Assembly (NCBI GenBank): GCA_015060255.1
Contig: SUYV01000017.1
Coordinates: forward strand, 1-42,820
Direction: 5' to 3'
DNA from: Bacteroidales bacterium
GTDB lineage: Bacteria; Bacteroidota; Bacteroidia; Bacteroidales; UBA932
DNA: 42,820 nucleotides
Shown here: positions 15,725 to 22,967 of the stretch, piece by piece
Position numbering within the stretch: the first letter of the stretch is position 1
Layout: every line of letters begins with the position of its first letter
Position numbers and translations under genes: made by a program
The notes under the pieces: generated by a model
Databases searched by the model: none
Seen by the model: the letters and a program-made list of their open reading frames with translations, nothing else
Told to the model about the DNA's origin: nothing

Positions 15725-17110
15725 TTAAATCTGGATGCCGTTGAGGAGTACCTTCTCGATTACCGGAGTCTGGTGGCTGTACGGGATGAAGGCGAGGGAT
15801 GGGACCGGCCTGGTGATGATCAGGTTGGCTTTCTTGCCGACCGTGATCGAGCCAAGGCAGTCGCTTACGCCCATGGCGTAAGCGGTGTTGATGGTGCAGG
15901 CGTTGAACGCCTGCTCCGGTGTGAGGCGCATCCTGATGCAGCCGAGCGCCATGACGAAACGCATGTTTCCGCTCGGGCTAGAGCCCGGGTTGTAGTCCGA
16001 GGCAAGGGCTACAGGAAGCCCGGCCTCGATATAGCCTTTGGCATTGCCGAAAGGTATGCCCAGGAAGAATGAACATCCCGGGAGCATGGTAGGCATGGTA
16101 CAGCTTCCGCGCAGTGCTTCTATCTCAGCATCAGTAGTCTTTTCGAGATGGTCCACCGAGAGGGCGTTGTATTTTACTCCGACCTGTACGCCACCAGATA
16201 CTTCGAGTTCATTTGCATGGATCTTAGGCGTGATTCCGTATTCTGCTGCCTTTTTAAGTATCTTTTCAGTGTCCTCGACTGTGAAGAAGCCCGCGTCGCA
16301 GAACACGTCGACGAAATCAGCAAGGCCTTCTTCGGCTACCCTTGGCAGCATTTCGTTACATACGAGATCGACATATTCGGACTGCCTGCCTTTGTAGGCG
16401 CGACCGACAGCGTGCGCGCCAAGGAAATTGGCCTTGACCGTGATCGGTGCAGTCTCCTTGATGCGCCTTATCACTCGTAGCATCTTGAGCTCATCTTCGA
16501 CTGTAAGACCATAACCGCTCTTGATTTCTACGGCTCCGGTACCCATGGCCATGATTTCGCGCACGCGGACCATGGACTGCTCGTAGAGCTCGTCCTCGGA
16601 GGTCGCGTGCAGCAGGTCGGCGGAATTGAGGATTCCGCCGCCGCGTGCGGCTATCTCCTCGTAAGAGAGGCCCGCGATCTTGTCGCGGAACTCGCCGTCG
16701 CGGCAGCCGGCGTATACGATATGCGTATGGCTGTCGCAGAAAGCCGGCATCACAACCCCTCCTTTTGCGTCGATTACTTCGCAATCGACGCAAATCGCTT
16801 CGCGCTGTCTACCCCCCTGCACCCCCGAGGGGGATGTCCGGCCACTCACTCCGTTCGGGTCGGGTGTCATCGCTGCTTCGATGTTCTCCGAACATCTCGC
16901 TGACGCGAGTGACACTGCGGCTGAAGCCGCAATCGCTTCGCTTAAAGGTTCGGGCATATCCTGACCAAATTCTGTGATGATGCCGTCTTCGATCACCAGG
17001 TATGCATTCTCGATGCACTCAACGGTGTTCATCTCGGCGCCCTCAAGCTTCAGCTTTCCCTCCGGCAGGATTCCCGCCAGGGTTCCTATGTTGTAGATTA
17101 TTGTCTTCAT
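15725..17110 (-). CDS. hutI: imidazolonepropionase with palindromic in-frame insertion
   Basis: 461 residues, longer than the usual 400-420. It hydrolyses imidazolone-5-propionate to formiminoglutamate, the third step of histidine degradation. Amidohydrolase metal ligands are present: CDSHTH (H128, H130), the GAHA and KIHANE histidines, and ASDYNPG. The extra length lies between EDGIITEFGQDMPEP and CEVIDAKGGVVMP: about residues 55-108 (coordinates about 16787-16950) are low-complexity and have no counterpart that I recall in the family. That stretch of DNA is rich in palindromes, like the intergenic repeats. The insertion sits in the N-terminal beta-sandwich region before the metal site, so activity may survive. 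Confidence 0.9.
   Translation of the reverse strand: MKTIIYNIGTLAGILPEGKLKLEGAEMNTVECIENAYLVIEDGIITEFGQDMPEPLSEAIAASAAVSLASARCSENIEAAMTPDPNGVSGRTSPSGVQGGRQREAICVDCEVIDAKGGVVMPAFCDSHTHIVYAGCRDGEFRDKIAGLSYEEIAARGGGILNSADLLHATSEDELYEQSMVRVREIMAMGTGAVEIKSGYGLTVEDELKMLRVIRRIKETAPITVKANFLGAHAVGRAYKGRQSEYVDLVCNEMLPRVAEEGLADFVDVFCDAGFFTVEDTEKILKKAAEYGITPKIHANELEVSGGVQVGVKYNALSVDHLEKTTDAEIEALRGSCTMPTMLPGCSFFLGIPFGNAKGYIEAGLPVALASDYNPGSSPSGNMRFVMALGCIRMRLTPEQAFNACTINTAYAMGVSDCLGSITVGKKANLIITRPVPSLAFIPYSHQTPVIEKVLLNGIQI
16768..16950. repeat. palindrome-rich repeat-like DNA inside hutI
   Basis: Nested inverted repeats: GCGTCGATT/AATCGACGC (16768-16792), GTGTCATCGC near 16864 with GCGAGTGACAC ending near 16915, GATGTTC/GAACATC (16880-16896) and GCGGCT/AGCCGC (16917-16930). 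The reading frame stays open. The C-run and the ACTCACTCCGTTCG word resemble the core of the IS-flanking hairpin at 21093-21250. Confidence 0.7.
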
Positions 17111-17177
17111 ATCCTATTTCTTGATTATCCATTCTCCGTTGTGGTTGTGTGTCGCTAACTCAACACATGACACTATG

Positions 17178-17185
17178 CAAATATA
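17178..17185 (-). promoter_or_regulatory. -7 box for hutI
   Basis: The minus strand reads TATATTTG, followed by C, a match to TAnnTTTG about 68 bp before the hutI ATG. No clear -33 TTG was seen. It implies that hutI is transcribed independently of hutH. Confidence 0.5.
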
Positions 17186-17205
17186 CAATTTCTTATTTTA
17201 TTAGT

Positions 17206-17313
17206 GTGCACGGTGGGCAAAATCGCCGACCACCGTGCACGGTGATATAAGATATATGCATTCAGAAGCCCCATATTTGTGCACGGTGGTAAGGATAAAT
17301 GACTACCGTGCAC
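17206..17313. repeat. double hairpin repeat, GTGCACGGTGG family
   Basis: Two hairpins: GTGCACGGTGG/CCACCGTGCAC (17206-17240) and GTGCACGGTGGT/ACTACCGTGCAC (17279-17313). The spacer contains TGATAT and a GCATTCAGAAGCC word that parallels the spacer in the copies at 26899-27006 and 27962-28069. Confidence 0.8.
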
Positions 17314-17352
17314 GTGCATGCGCTTTATTAATACTATTTTTTTTGTATGCAG

Positions 17353-17384
17353 TTGGAAATCTCGCGATGTTTTTGCTAAATTTG
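17353..17384 (+). promoter_or_regulatory. Bacteroidota-type promoter upstream of the structured element
   Basis: TTGG at 17353 and TAAATTTG at 17377-17384 are separated by 20 bp, a good -33/-7 pair. Transcription would start near 17391 and run through the structured element at 17471 towards the small lipoprotein genes. A small TGCGTAT/ATACGCA hairpin lies at 17416-17435. Confidence 0.6.
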
Positions 17385-17470
17385 CATGAACATAAAAAGA
17401 CTGCCTATGAAACATTGCGTATAATTTGATACGCACATTACATATTGGAAAAGCATTTTAGCTTTATTCT

Positions 17471-17612
17471 GTCCTCTAAAGTTTGGCGACTAAAAGAATC
17501 AACAGAGATATAGCGAAAGTGCTCGTGCATTATGCACGGGCTTTTAGTTATTCTGTTGATGGGTTACGCCAAACGCCTTGAGGACGATAAACTGAAAGTT
17601 CCGTGCTTTTTT
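17471..17612 (+). ncRNA. candidate structured RNA element, copy A
   Basis: Nested stems: GTCCTC (17471-17476) with GAGGAC (17580-17585); GTTTGGCG (17481-17488) with CGCCAAAC (17567-17574); ATCAACAGA (17498-17506) with TCTGTTGAT (17552-17560); GCTCGTGCA (17521-17529) with TGCACGGGC (17533-17541). It ends with GTTCCGTGC and a T6 tract. CCGTGC could also pair with GCACGG of the inner hairpin, which suggests a switch or pseudoknot. A second element with the same plan but different stem sequences occurs at 42382-42523 on the minus strand. No family was recognised. Confidence 0.65.
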
Positions 17613-17726
17613 GTGTGCTTATCCCTCATCTGTATCACATTTCAGGAACATCCGGAGTAACCGAAAATCCGTTAAAGAGTAGGTCAATAACCAATATAGA
17701 ATACGATAACGAAAAACAGTGGTGTT

Positions 17727-17782
17727 TCTCTCTATGATGTGTTTTAATACAGTTATTCAAGCATCTTACATGTATAGAGAGA
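17727..17782. other. inverted repeat in leader of the small lipoprotein gene
   Basis: TCTCTCTAT at 17727-17735 is complementary to ATAGAGAGA at 17774-17782. The rest of 17613-17858 is AT-rich with no reading frame that I can support. Confidence 0.5.
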
Positions 17783-17858
17783 TAGAGGTGAACCGTTTAA
17801 GTGACTATATGACACCAAAATTGAATTGTATTCCTTAATTGAATAAAATTAATAACTT

Positions 17859-18062
17859 ATGAAAACAAGCTTTAAATTTTCAAGAGTAATAGCTCTTGTG
17901 ATAGCAATTGTTGGCCTTGTGCTTACTACAACCTCTTGTGATCCTGAGAGTCTTGATGCATTTGTTGATGGATTCTATGATGGATATTATGGAACTTATG
18001 ATAAAGCACAGTCTGCCCCTAATGGGATGGGTGGCATTGAGTCTCCTTCAGATGCGCACTAG
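17859..18062 (+). CDS. small lipoprotein, unknown function
   Basis: 67 residues. A lipoprotein signal peptide (VLTTTSC, Cys27) is followed by a short acidic/aromatic mature part with FVDGFYDGYYGTYDKA. The leader ATAAAATTAATAACTT before the ATG is typical for Bacteroidota. The gene is AT-richer than the flanking hut genes, consistent with horizontally acquired DNA. It is the first of three small secreted-protein genes downstream of structured element A. No function assigned. Confidence 0.65.
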   Translation: MKTSFKFSRVIALVIAIVGLVLTTTSCDPESLDAFVDGFYDGYYGTYDKAQSAPNGMGGIESPSDAH

Positions 18063-18211
18063 TGATAATGCATGATGCACCAAACGTCCTGTTTGTAAAA
18101 CTTTACCACAATATTGTTAGTGACCTTGATGCTTCTATTGAACTAAGCATGTTTTAATCGTTAAACTATATAATAATCGTCCAGAACTTTTGACGGACAG
18201 CATTGATAAAT

Positions 18212-18577
18212 ATGAAGAATATAGTTCTTTTACTTTTCTTGTGTGTAAGCGCAAGTGCCTTTCCTTCTTGTGAGAAATTAGGTTTTGAATCATTGCTCAT
18301 AAGTGATTCAAAATCAATTGTAAGCACAAAATGGAAGCATGTTGAGTTTAATACTGATCTAGGAACAGTGCAATCTACGTTATCATTTTCTTCTTCGACT
18401 TTTTCCCTTTTCATAATTCAATCAGCAGGGACCAATCAGTTGTATAGTGGAAATTATGAATATAGTAAGGGGGCCGGCACGTTGTATTTGGATGGTGATA
18501 AGGCTTATGTCACAGTTTCTGGAAACTTTCTGACACTTTCATGGGGTGGTATAAATATTCAATTTACTAAAGAATAA
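18212..18577 (+). CDS. small lipoprotein, lipocalin-like size, unknown function
   Basis: 121 residues from ATG 18212; a TTG three codons upstream is less likely. The signal peptide ends SAFPSC (Cys20). The mature part is beta-rich with alternating Ser/Thr strands (STKWKHVEFNTDLGT, FSLFIIQSAG, NYEYSKGAGTLYLDGD, YVTVSGNFLTLSW). This looks like the small extracytoplasmic beta-sandwich or barrel proteins common in Bacteroidota, but I cannot name a family. It lies in the AT-rich island between hutI and hutH. Confidence 0.65.
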   Translation: MKNIVLLLFLCVSASAFPSCEKLGFESLLISDSKSIVSTKWKHVEFNTDLGTVQSTLSFSSSTFSLFIIQSAGTNQLYSGNYEYSKGAGTLYLDGDKAYVTVSGNFLTLSWGGINIQFTKE

Positions 18578-18761
18578 TTGCATTCTAAAAAATTGGGATG
18601 CGCTTACTACTTTTATTGTAGCCAAATTTCTTATTCAAGGGAAGCGTCTGACGTTTGGGCACGATGCCGTCTTAATGATAACATCGAGTCTTGTTGGGTT
18701 AGCCCACGTTTCCTTAGTTAAAAACTCTTGTGAGGGCTCACAAGCTAAAACTAATTACATT

Positions 18762-19127
18762 ATGTTTCTTTCTACTCTTTTGATTTCTGCAATGGTGATA
18801 GTTAATGTTCCTGCAAGTGAGACTGTTATAGCAATCGAGTCACCTGCAACTGAAATGAGTTCTGCATCACAAAATGTAGTTTTTCGATCGACTCAGAAAC
18901 TATCATCAAGTGATGGTCGTGAACTCTATTTCTACTCTAACGGTAGATGTGAAGGGTATGATGGTGATCGTCTAATGTTCTCTACAAGATATAAGATTAT
19001 GGGTAATGAAGTGCGTCTATTGGATGAAAGAGGTAATACCGTATATAAAGGTACTATATCATGGAAAGTAAAAGGTAAGACTATAAATAGCGTTTCTATA
19101 GCAGGTACAAGATATTTTGCAAGATAG
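18762..19127 (+). CDS. secreted protein of unknown function
   Basis: 121 residues if translation begins at ATG 18762, which places a hydrophobic signal (MFLSTLLISAMVIVNVPA) at the N-terminus and has a normal A/T leader. An in-frame ATG at 18675 would bury that signal and is disfavoured. The mature part is beta-rich: ELYFYSNGRCEGYDGDRLMFSTRYKIMGNEVRLLDERGN, then SIAGTRYFAR. No family recognised. It is the last gene of the AT-rich set before the IS region. Confidence 0.6.
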   Translation: MFLSTLLISAMVIVNVPASETVIAIESPATEMSSASQNVVFRSTQKLSSSDGRELYFYSNGRCEGYDGDRLMFSTRYKIMGNEVRLLDERGNTVYKGTISWKVKGKTINSVSIAGTRYFAR

Positions 19128-19223
19128 TGTGTTACGCTATATTTTGAAACTACTGCAAGCTAGATATAACTTGTCCTGGAGAATCGCTGATTTTCCAGGC
19201 AAAATGGTTAGCTTCAACTAGAC

Positions 19224-19291
19224 CTTATATAAATACAATTAAACGAAGGCGACTAATAAGTGATTTAGTCGCCTTCTCTTCGTATTTATAT
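19224..19291. terminator. strong hairpin between the small-gene island and the IS
   Basis: TATATAAATAC pairs with GTATTTATATA and, inside, GAAGGCGACTAA pairs with TTTAGTCGCCTTC. It looks like a bidirectional terminator shielding the IS from upstream transcription. A similar GTGACTAA...TTAGTCAC hairpin lies at the other side of the IS, near 21269-21300. Confidence 0.7.
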
Positions 19292-19304
19292 AGATATGAC
19301 GACA

Positions 19305-19438
19305 GTGGCGGTAGGGTAAGTTTGGCTTGGTTCCGTCGGAACAAGTTCCGATTCCATCCCTCCCACGACTACGTCGCGGGCCCCTCCCGTTCACGAGGCC
19401 CCGGGCGGCCACGCCATCCAAACTTACCCTACCGCCAC
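19305..19438. repeat. large hairpin at the 3' side of the transposase
   Basis: Perfect 21-bp arms at 19305-19325 and 19418-19438 (core GGCGGTAGGGTAAGTTTGG and its complement) enclose a GC-rich loop with CGGGCCCCTCCCG. The transposase stop codon (19424-19426) lies inside the right arm. The loop core is shared, inverted, with the 21093-21250 hairpin although the arms differ. Confidence 0.85.
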
Positions 19439-20966
19439 TTCAGAGCATACACAATAGCCTTTTGCTATCATCTTTCTGATATTATGAGCGACAGCTATGG
19501 CAGCGAACTCTGCATTTACAAGTCGCTTACCTCTATAGCTGAACCTCTTGAAGTGATTATCATATTTGATCTGTCCGAACACGGCTTCCGGCTCGATCGG
19601 TCTCCTGCTTCTATGCATCAGTCCTTCGTCACTTGTCAGCAGTTCTCTGGCCATAGCACGGAGCTCATTGTTCAATGATTCTCGCATTGTATTTTCCTTT
19701 ATAGCACATGCTTCTCAAAGGACATCTGGAGCAGTCTTTCGCACGATATACGCTCTTCGTCGACTCATATCCCAGCTCTGATTTCTCTTTGATTTGTTTT
19801 ACAAACTCAAGATGTTGTCCCATAGGGCATACATAGAAGTCTAACTCCTTGTTATAGAACATATTCTCGATGAGGAAGGCGTTTTTTCTTCTCTTGCGCT
19901 TCATCTCTGCGTGGAACATGTTATACTTGACAAAAGGAGTTATCTGATTGGATACCATATATTCATAGTTCATCTCGCTGCCATAACCAGAGTCGGCGCA
20001 GACTGTAGAACTCTGCATGCCGTAACGCCCTGCAAACGATTCAAGGAACGGTATCATTGTTCCCTGGTCATTGGCCTGATGGTATAACCCGTAGTTAGTG
20101 ATGAACTGATTCTCTGTGGCAATCTGGACATTGTATCCCGGCTTGGTCTGACCGTTGTTCATCGCATCCTCCTTCATTCTCATGAACGTAGCATCCTTGT
20201 CTGTCTTGCTGTAGCTGCCGCGTTCTCCGACAATATCAAGCTTCTCCTCGTATTCCTTCATCTTCGGAACAGACTCTTCCTTCACCTTGGTCACTTCCTC
20301 GCGTAACTTCTTGTCACTGATGCCTTTCTCATCCATCTGAGCAAGGATGTCATCAGTGCGCCTCTGCATCTCCTCCGCTGTCATCACATTGTCCGACTCA
20401 TCCTTGAGCTCCATGTTGAGTACTCTTTCCGCTTCGCGAAGGATTGACTTCACCTTAAGATCCAGCTTGTCCTGATTGGTCTTGGCGGCCTTCTTCCAAA
20501 CGAAGGTGTACTTGTTTGCGTTTGCCTCTATCTTGGTGCCGTCGATATACTGAACTTCAAGGCTGACGAACCTGGCATCAACAAGCATCTGTACGACCTG
20601 AGTGAAGATATCATCCATCACATCCGCCAGACGGTTCTTTCTGAACAGGTTGATAGTATTGAAGTCAGGACGCTGCATGCCGCTCAGCCACATGAAGTTG
20701 ACATCGCGCTTGAGCAAAGCCTCCATCTTGCGTCCTGAGTGGATGTTCTGCAGATAGGCATACAGAATGACCTTCAGCAGCATGCGAGGAGCAAAGCTGC
20801 TTGCTCCGCCACCTTTATATGTGGCTTCGATTGCGCTGATGTCGAGATGCTCGACTATAGCATCAAGCACGCGTACCGGGTCATTTTCAGGAATAAAGTC
20901 ACCGATACAGTGAGGAAAAAGAAGATTATCGTTCTGATTGTAAGATTTATATACTACCTTTGCCAT
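19424..20966 (-). pseudogene. IS1182 family transposase, frameshifted
   Basis: Reading from ATG 20966 the protein has the IS1182 transposase plan: an N-terminal DNA-binding region (NQNDNLLFPHCIGDFIPENDPVRVLD), a SFAPRMLLKVILYAYLQNIHSGRKME segment, the catalytic-region motifs QYIDGTKIEAN and CADSGYGSE, a Cys cluster (CSRCPLRSMC) and then, in a different frame, EPEAVFGQIKYDNHFKRFSYRG. The first frame stops at 19665-19667 and the second overlaps it by 23 bp, so a +1 (or -2) shift near 19670-19690 is needed to join them. Probably an inactivating frameshift; programmed frameshifting is less likely but not excluded. Confidence 0.85.
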
Positions 20967-21092
20967 GTCAGTCGGAGTTAAGGTTTTATTTTGATTTCGC
21001 ACTTCAAATATAATAAAACTCCTTGACATTAACAATAGCTATTCCTTTGACTATCAAAAGAATAGCTATATTTTTATGCCGTATATTCAAGA

Positions 21093-21250
21093 GGGAGGAT
21101 GGTAGTGATTGCGGAGGCGTGTCCACCCGCGGACACGGGCAGCGGGAGGGGCCCGACGGAGACAAGTGGTCGAAGACCACGCAGGAAACGTTGGGAGGGT
21201 CCGGAGTGAGCGGAGCGAACGGAGTCCTCCGCAATCACTATCATCCTCCC
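21093..21250. repeat. large hairpin at the 5' side of the transposase
   Basis: 25-bp arms at 21093-21117 and 21226-21250 match except for one G-T pair (core GATGGTAGTGATTGCGGAGG). The loop holds further hairpins (GTGTCC/GGACAC, GTGGTC/GACCAC) and the CGGGAGGGGCCCG core that also occurs, inverted, in the 19305-19438 hairpin. From 21251 to 21368 there is only a GTGACTAA/TTAGTCAC hairpin and hutH's downstream region. Confidence 0.85.
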
Positions 21251-21368
21251 GGTTAAATAAAAAAAAGAGTGACTAATCAGTCATAAGACTTTTTAGTCAC
21301 CCACTGTCATTTCTTTTTGTACATGTGATCCGATAAAATGACCACTAATATGTATTTGCTGAGAATGA

Positions 21369-22841
21369 TTATCTCAAGAACTCCACCGAAGCCTCGATCA
21401 ATGGGTGCATGTAGCGGTCGTCGTCGATGAATGGGACTACCTTGCGGTATTTTGCGAAGATCTTTTCGATCTCCCATGACGAACGGAGCGGACGGCGGAA
21501 CTCGAAGGCCTGGGCTGCGTTGAAGAGTTCGATGGCGAGGACGCGCTCGGTGTTCTCGACGACGCGTACTAGCTTGGTCGCAGCGTTGGCACCCATGCTG
21601 ACATGGTCTTCCTGACCCTGTGATGATGGGATGGAGTCAGCGGAAGCCGGCATGCAGAGGCCCTTGCTCTGGCTCACGATCGAAGCGGCAGTGTACTGAG
21701 GGATCATGAATCCGCTGTTCAGACCTGGCTTCGCAACAAGGAAGTTGGGAAGGCCGCGCTGTCCTGAGATAAGCTTGTATATGCGGCGCTCAGAAATGTT
21801 TGAAAGCTCAGAAAGCGCGATTGTAAGCATGTCCATAGGGATGGCGATAGGCTGGCCGTGGAAGTTTCCTGCTGAGATGATCAGGTCTTCGTCAGGGAAG
21901 ACTGTAGGGTTGTCTGTCGCACTGTTGATCTCGATCTCGATCACAGACTTCACGTAACGGATAGTGTCCTTTGATGCACCGTGTACCTGAGGGATACAGC
22001 GGAATGAATAAGGATCCTGTACATGGACTTTCTTCTGCTTGATGATCTCGCTGCCTTCAAGGAGCTGACGGAAGCGTGCTGCAGTCTCGATCTGACCCTT
22101 ATGGGCGCGTACCTCGTGCACCTGTGGATAGAAAGGCTCGATGCGGCCGTCATATGCCTCGAGAGACATTGCGCCGATCTTGTCTGCCCAGTCCGAAAGC
22201 CTCTCGGCCTGGATCAATGACCACACTGCATGGGCGCTCATGAACTGCGTTCCGTTGAGGAGCGCAAGGCCTTCCTTCGACTGAAGCTTGATAGGCTCCC
22301 ATCCGAGTTCGGCCCATACGTCTGCGCTCTGACGGACTTCTCCTTTATAAACCACTTCTCCGAGGCCGATCAGCGGAAGGCACATGTGGGCGAGGGGAGC
22401 GAGGTCGCCGGAGGCACCGAGCGAACCCTGCTGGTAGACAACCGGAAGGATGTCGTTGTTGAACATGTCCATGAGGCGCTGCACTGTGATCAGCTGTACG
22501 CCTGAGTATCCGTATGAGAGGGACTGGACCTTCAGGAGAAGCATCAGTTTCACGATTTCTGGACGGACTGTCTCGCCTATGCCGCATGCATGGGACATCA
22601 CGAGGTTGTGCTGGAGCTGCGAGAGGTCCTCTGCCGGGATGGTGATGTTGCAGAGCGAGCCGAAGCCTGTGGTCACTCCGTACACAGGACGGCCGATGTC
22701 TTCCATCTTGCTGTCCAGGAACTTACGGCATTTCACGATGGCTGCTTCGGACTCCTTGCTGAGCTCGAGCTTCTCGCCTTTGAGTATGATCTCGTTGACC
22801 TTTTCGATGGTCAGTCGCTTGTTGGAAATTGTATGTGTCAT
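21369..22841 (-). CDS. hutH: histidine ammonia-lyase
   Basis: 490 residues from ATG 22841. An upstream in-frame ATG at 22889 would add 16 residues encoded by the dispersed repeat and is rejected. It deaminates L-histidine to urocanate, the first step of the pathway. The MIO cofactor tripeptide Ala-Ser-Gly is at about 143-145 in QQGSLGASGDLAPLAHM. Other family motifs are VYGVTTGFG, QLQHNLVMSHA, ALLNGTQFM, STDNP-like SATDNPTVF and EFRRPLRSS. It is downstream of hutU on the same strand, separated by a 126-bp repeat. hutI, normally close by, lies beyond the IS-containing island. Confidence 0.96.
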   Translation of the reverse strand: MTHTISNKRLTIEKVNEIILKGEKLELSKESEAAIVKCRKFLDSKMEDIGRPVYGVTTGFGSLCNITIPAEDLSQLQHNLVMSHACGIGETVRPEIVKLMLLLKVQSLSYGYSGVQLITVQRLMDMFNNDILPVVYQQGSLGASGDLAPLAHMCLPLIGLGEVVYKGEVRQSADVWAELGWEPIKLQSKEGLALLNGTQFMSAHAVWSLIQAERLSDWADKIGAMSLEAYDGRIEPFYPQVHEVRAHKGQIETAARFRQLLEGSEIIKQKKVHVQDPYSFRCIPQVHGASKDTIRYVKSVIEIEINSATDNPTVFPDEDLIISAGNFHGQPIAIPMDMLTIALSELSNISERRIYKLISGQRGLPNFLVAKPGLNSGFMIPQYTAASIVSQSKGLCMPASADSIPSSQGQEDHVSMGANAATKLVRVVENTERVLAIELFNAAQAFEFRRPLRSSWEIEKIFAKYRKVVPFIDDDRYMHPLIEASVEFLR

Positions 22842-22852
22842 AACTATGGGGT

Positions 22853-22965
22853 AGATTTCTCCACTCGCTTCGCTCGGTCGAAATGACAATGGGCCTTGTC
22901 GGTCGGGATGACAATGGGCCAGCTGGTTGCCCTTTCGAGCGAGGCCATCAGCTGAGTTGAGAAAT
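22853..22965. repeat. dispersed palindromic repeat between hutH and hutU
   Basis: Left arm GATTTCTCCACTCGCTTCGC and right arm ending GCTGAGTTGAGAAATC are imperfect inverted copies; the middle has TCGAAATGACAATGGGCC and TCGGGATGACAATGGGCC. It is the same family as 3850-3925 and 5747-5878, and may set differential mRNA stability within the hut operon. Confidence 0.75.
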
Positions 22966-22967
22966 CC

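Larger units (their letters stand above)
19305..21250 (-). mobile_element. IS1182-type insertion sequence flanked by large hairpins
   Basis: The element contains one transposase reading frame on the minus strand (broken) and is bounded by two long hairpins, 19305-19438 and 21093-21250. Exact IS ends and target duplications cannot be fixed by eye; the limits given are the outer arms of the hairpins. It sits in the AT-rich island that separates hutI from hutH. Confidence 0.65.

Noticed and set aside
16148..16903. Several long open frames on the plus strand of hutI
   Set aside because: They are antisense to a well-supported gene and reflect its GC-rich codon structure.
17235..17429. Small frame upstream of structured element A
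   Set aside because: It lies in hairpin repeat and promoter sequence with no leader or recognisable product.
17471..17612. Retron ncRNA, tmRNA or RNase P RNA
   Set aside because: No reverse transcriptase nearby and no matching landmark sequences for tmRNA or RNase P.
22842..22889. N-terminal extension of HutH to ATG 22889
   Set aside because: The 16 extra residues are encoded by the dispersed repeat; ATG 22841 gives the normal start.
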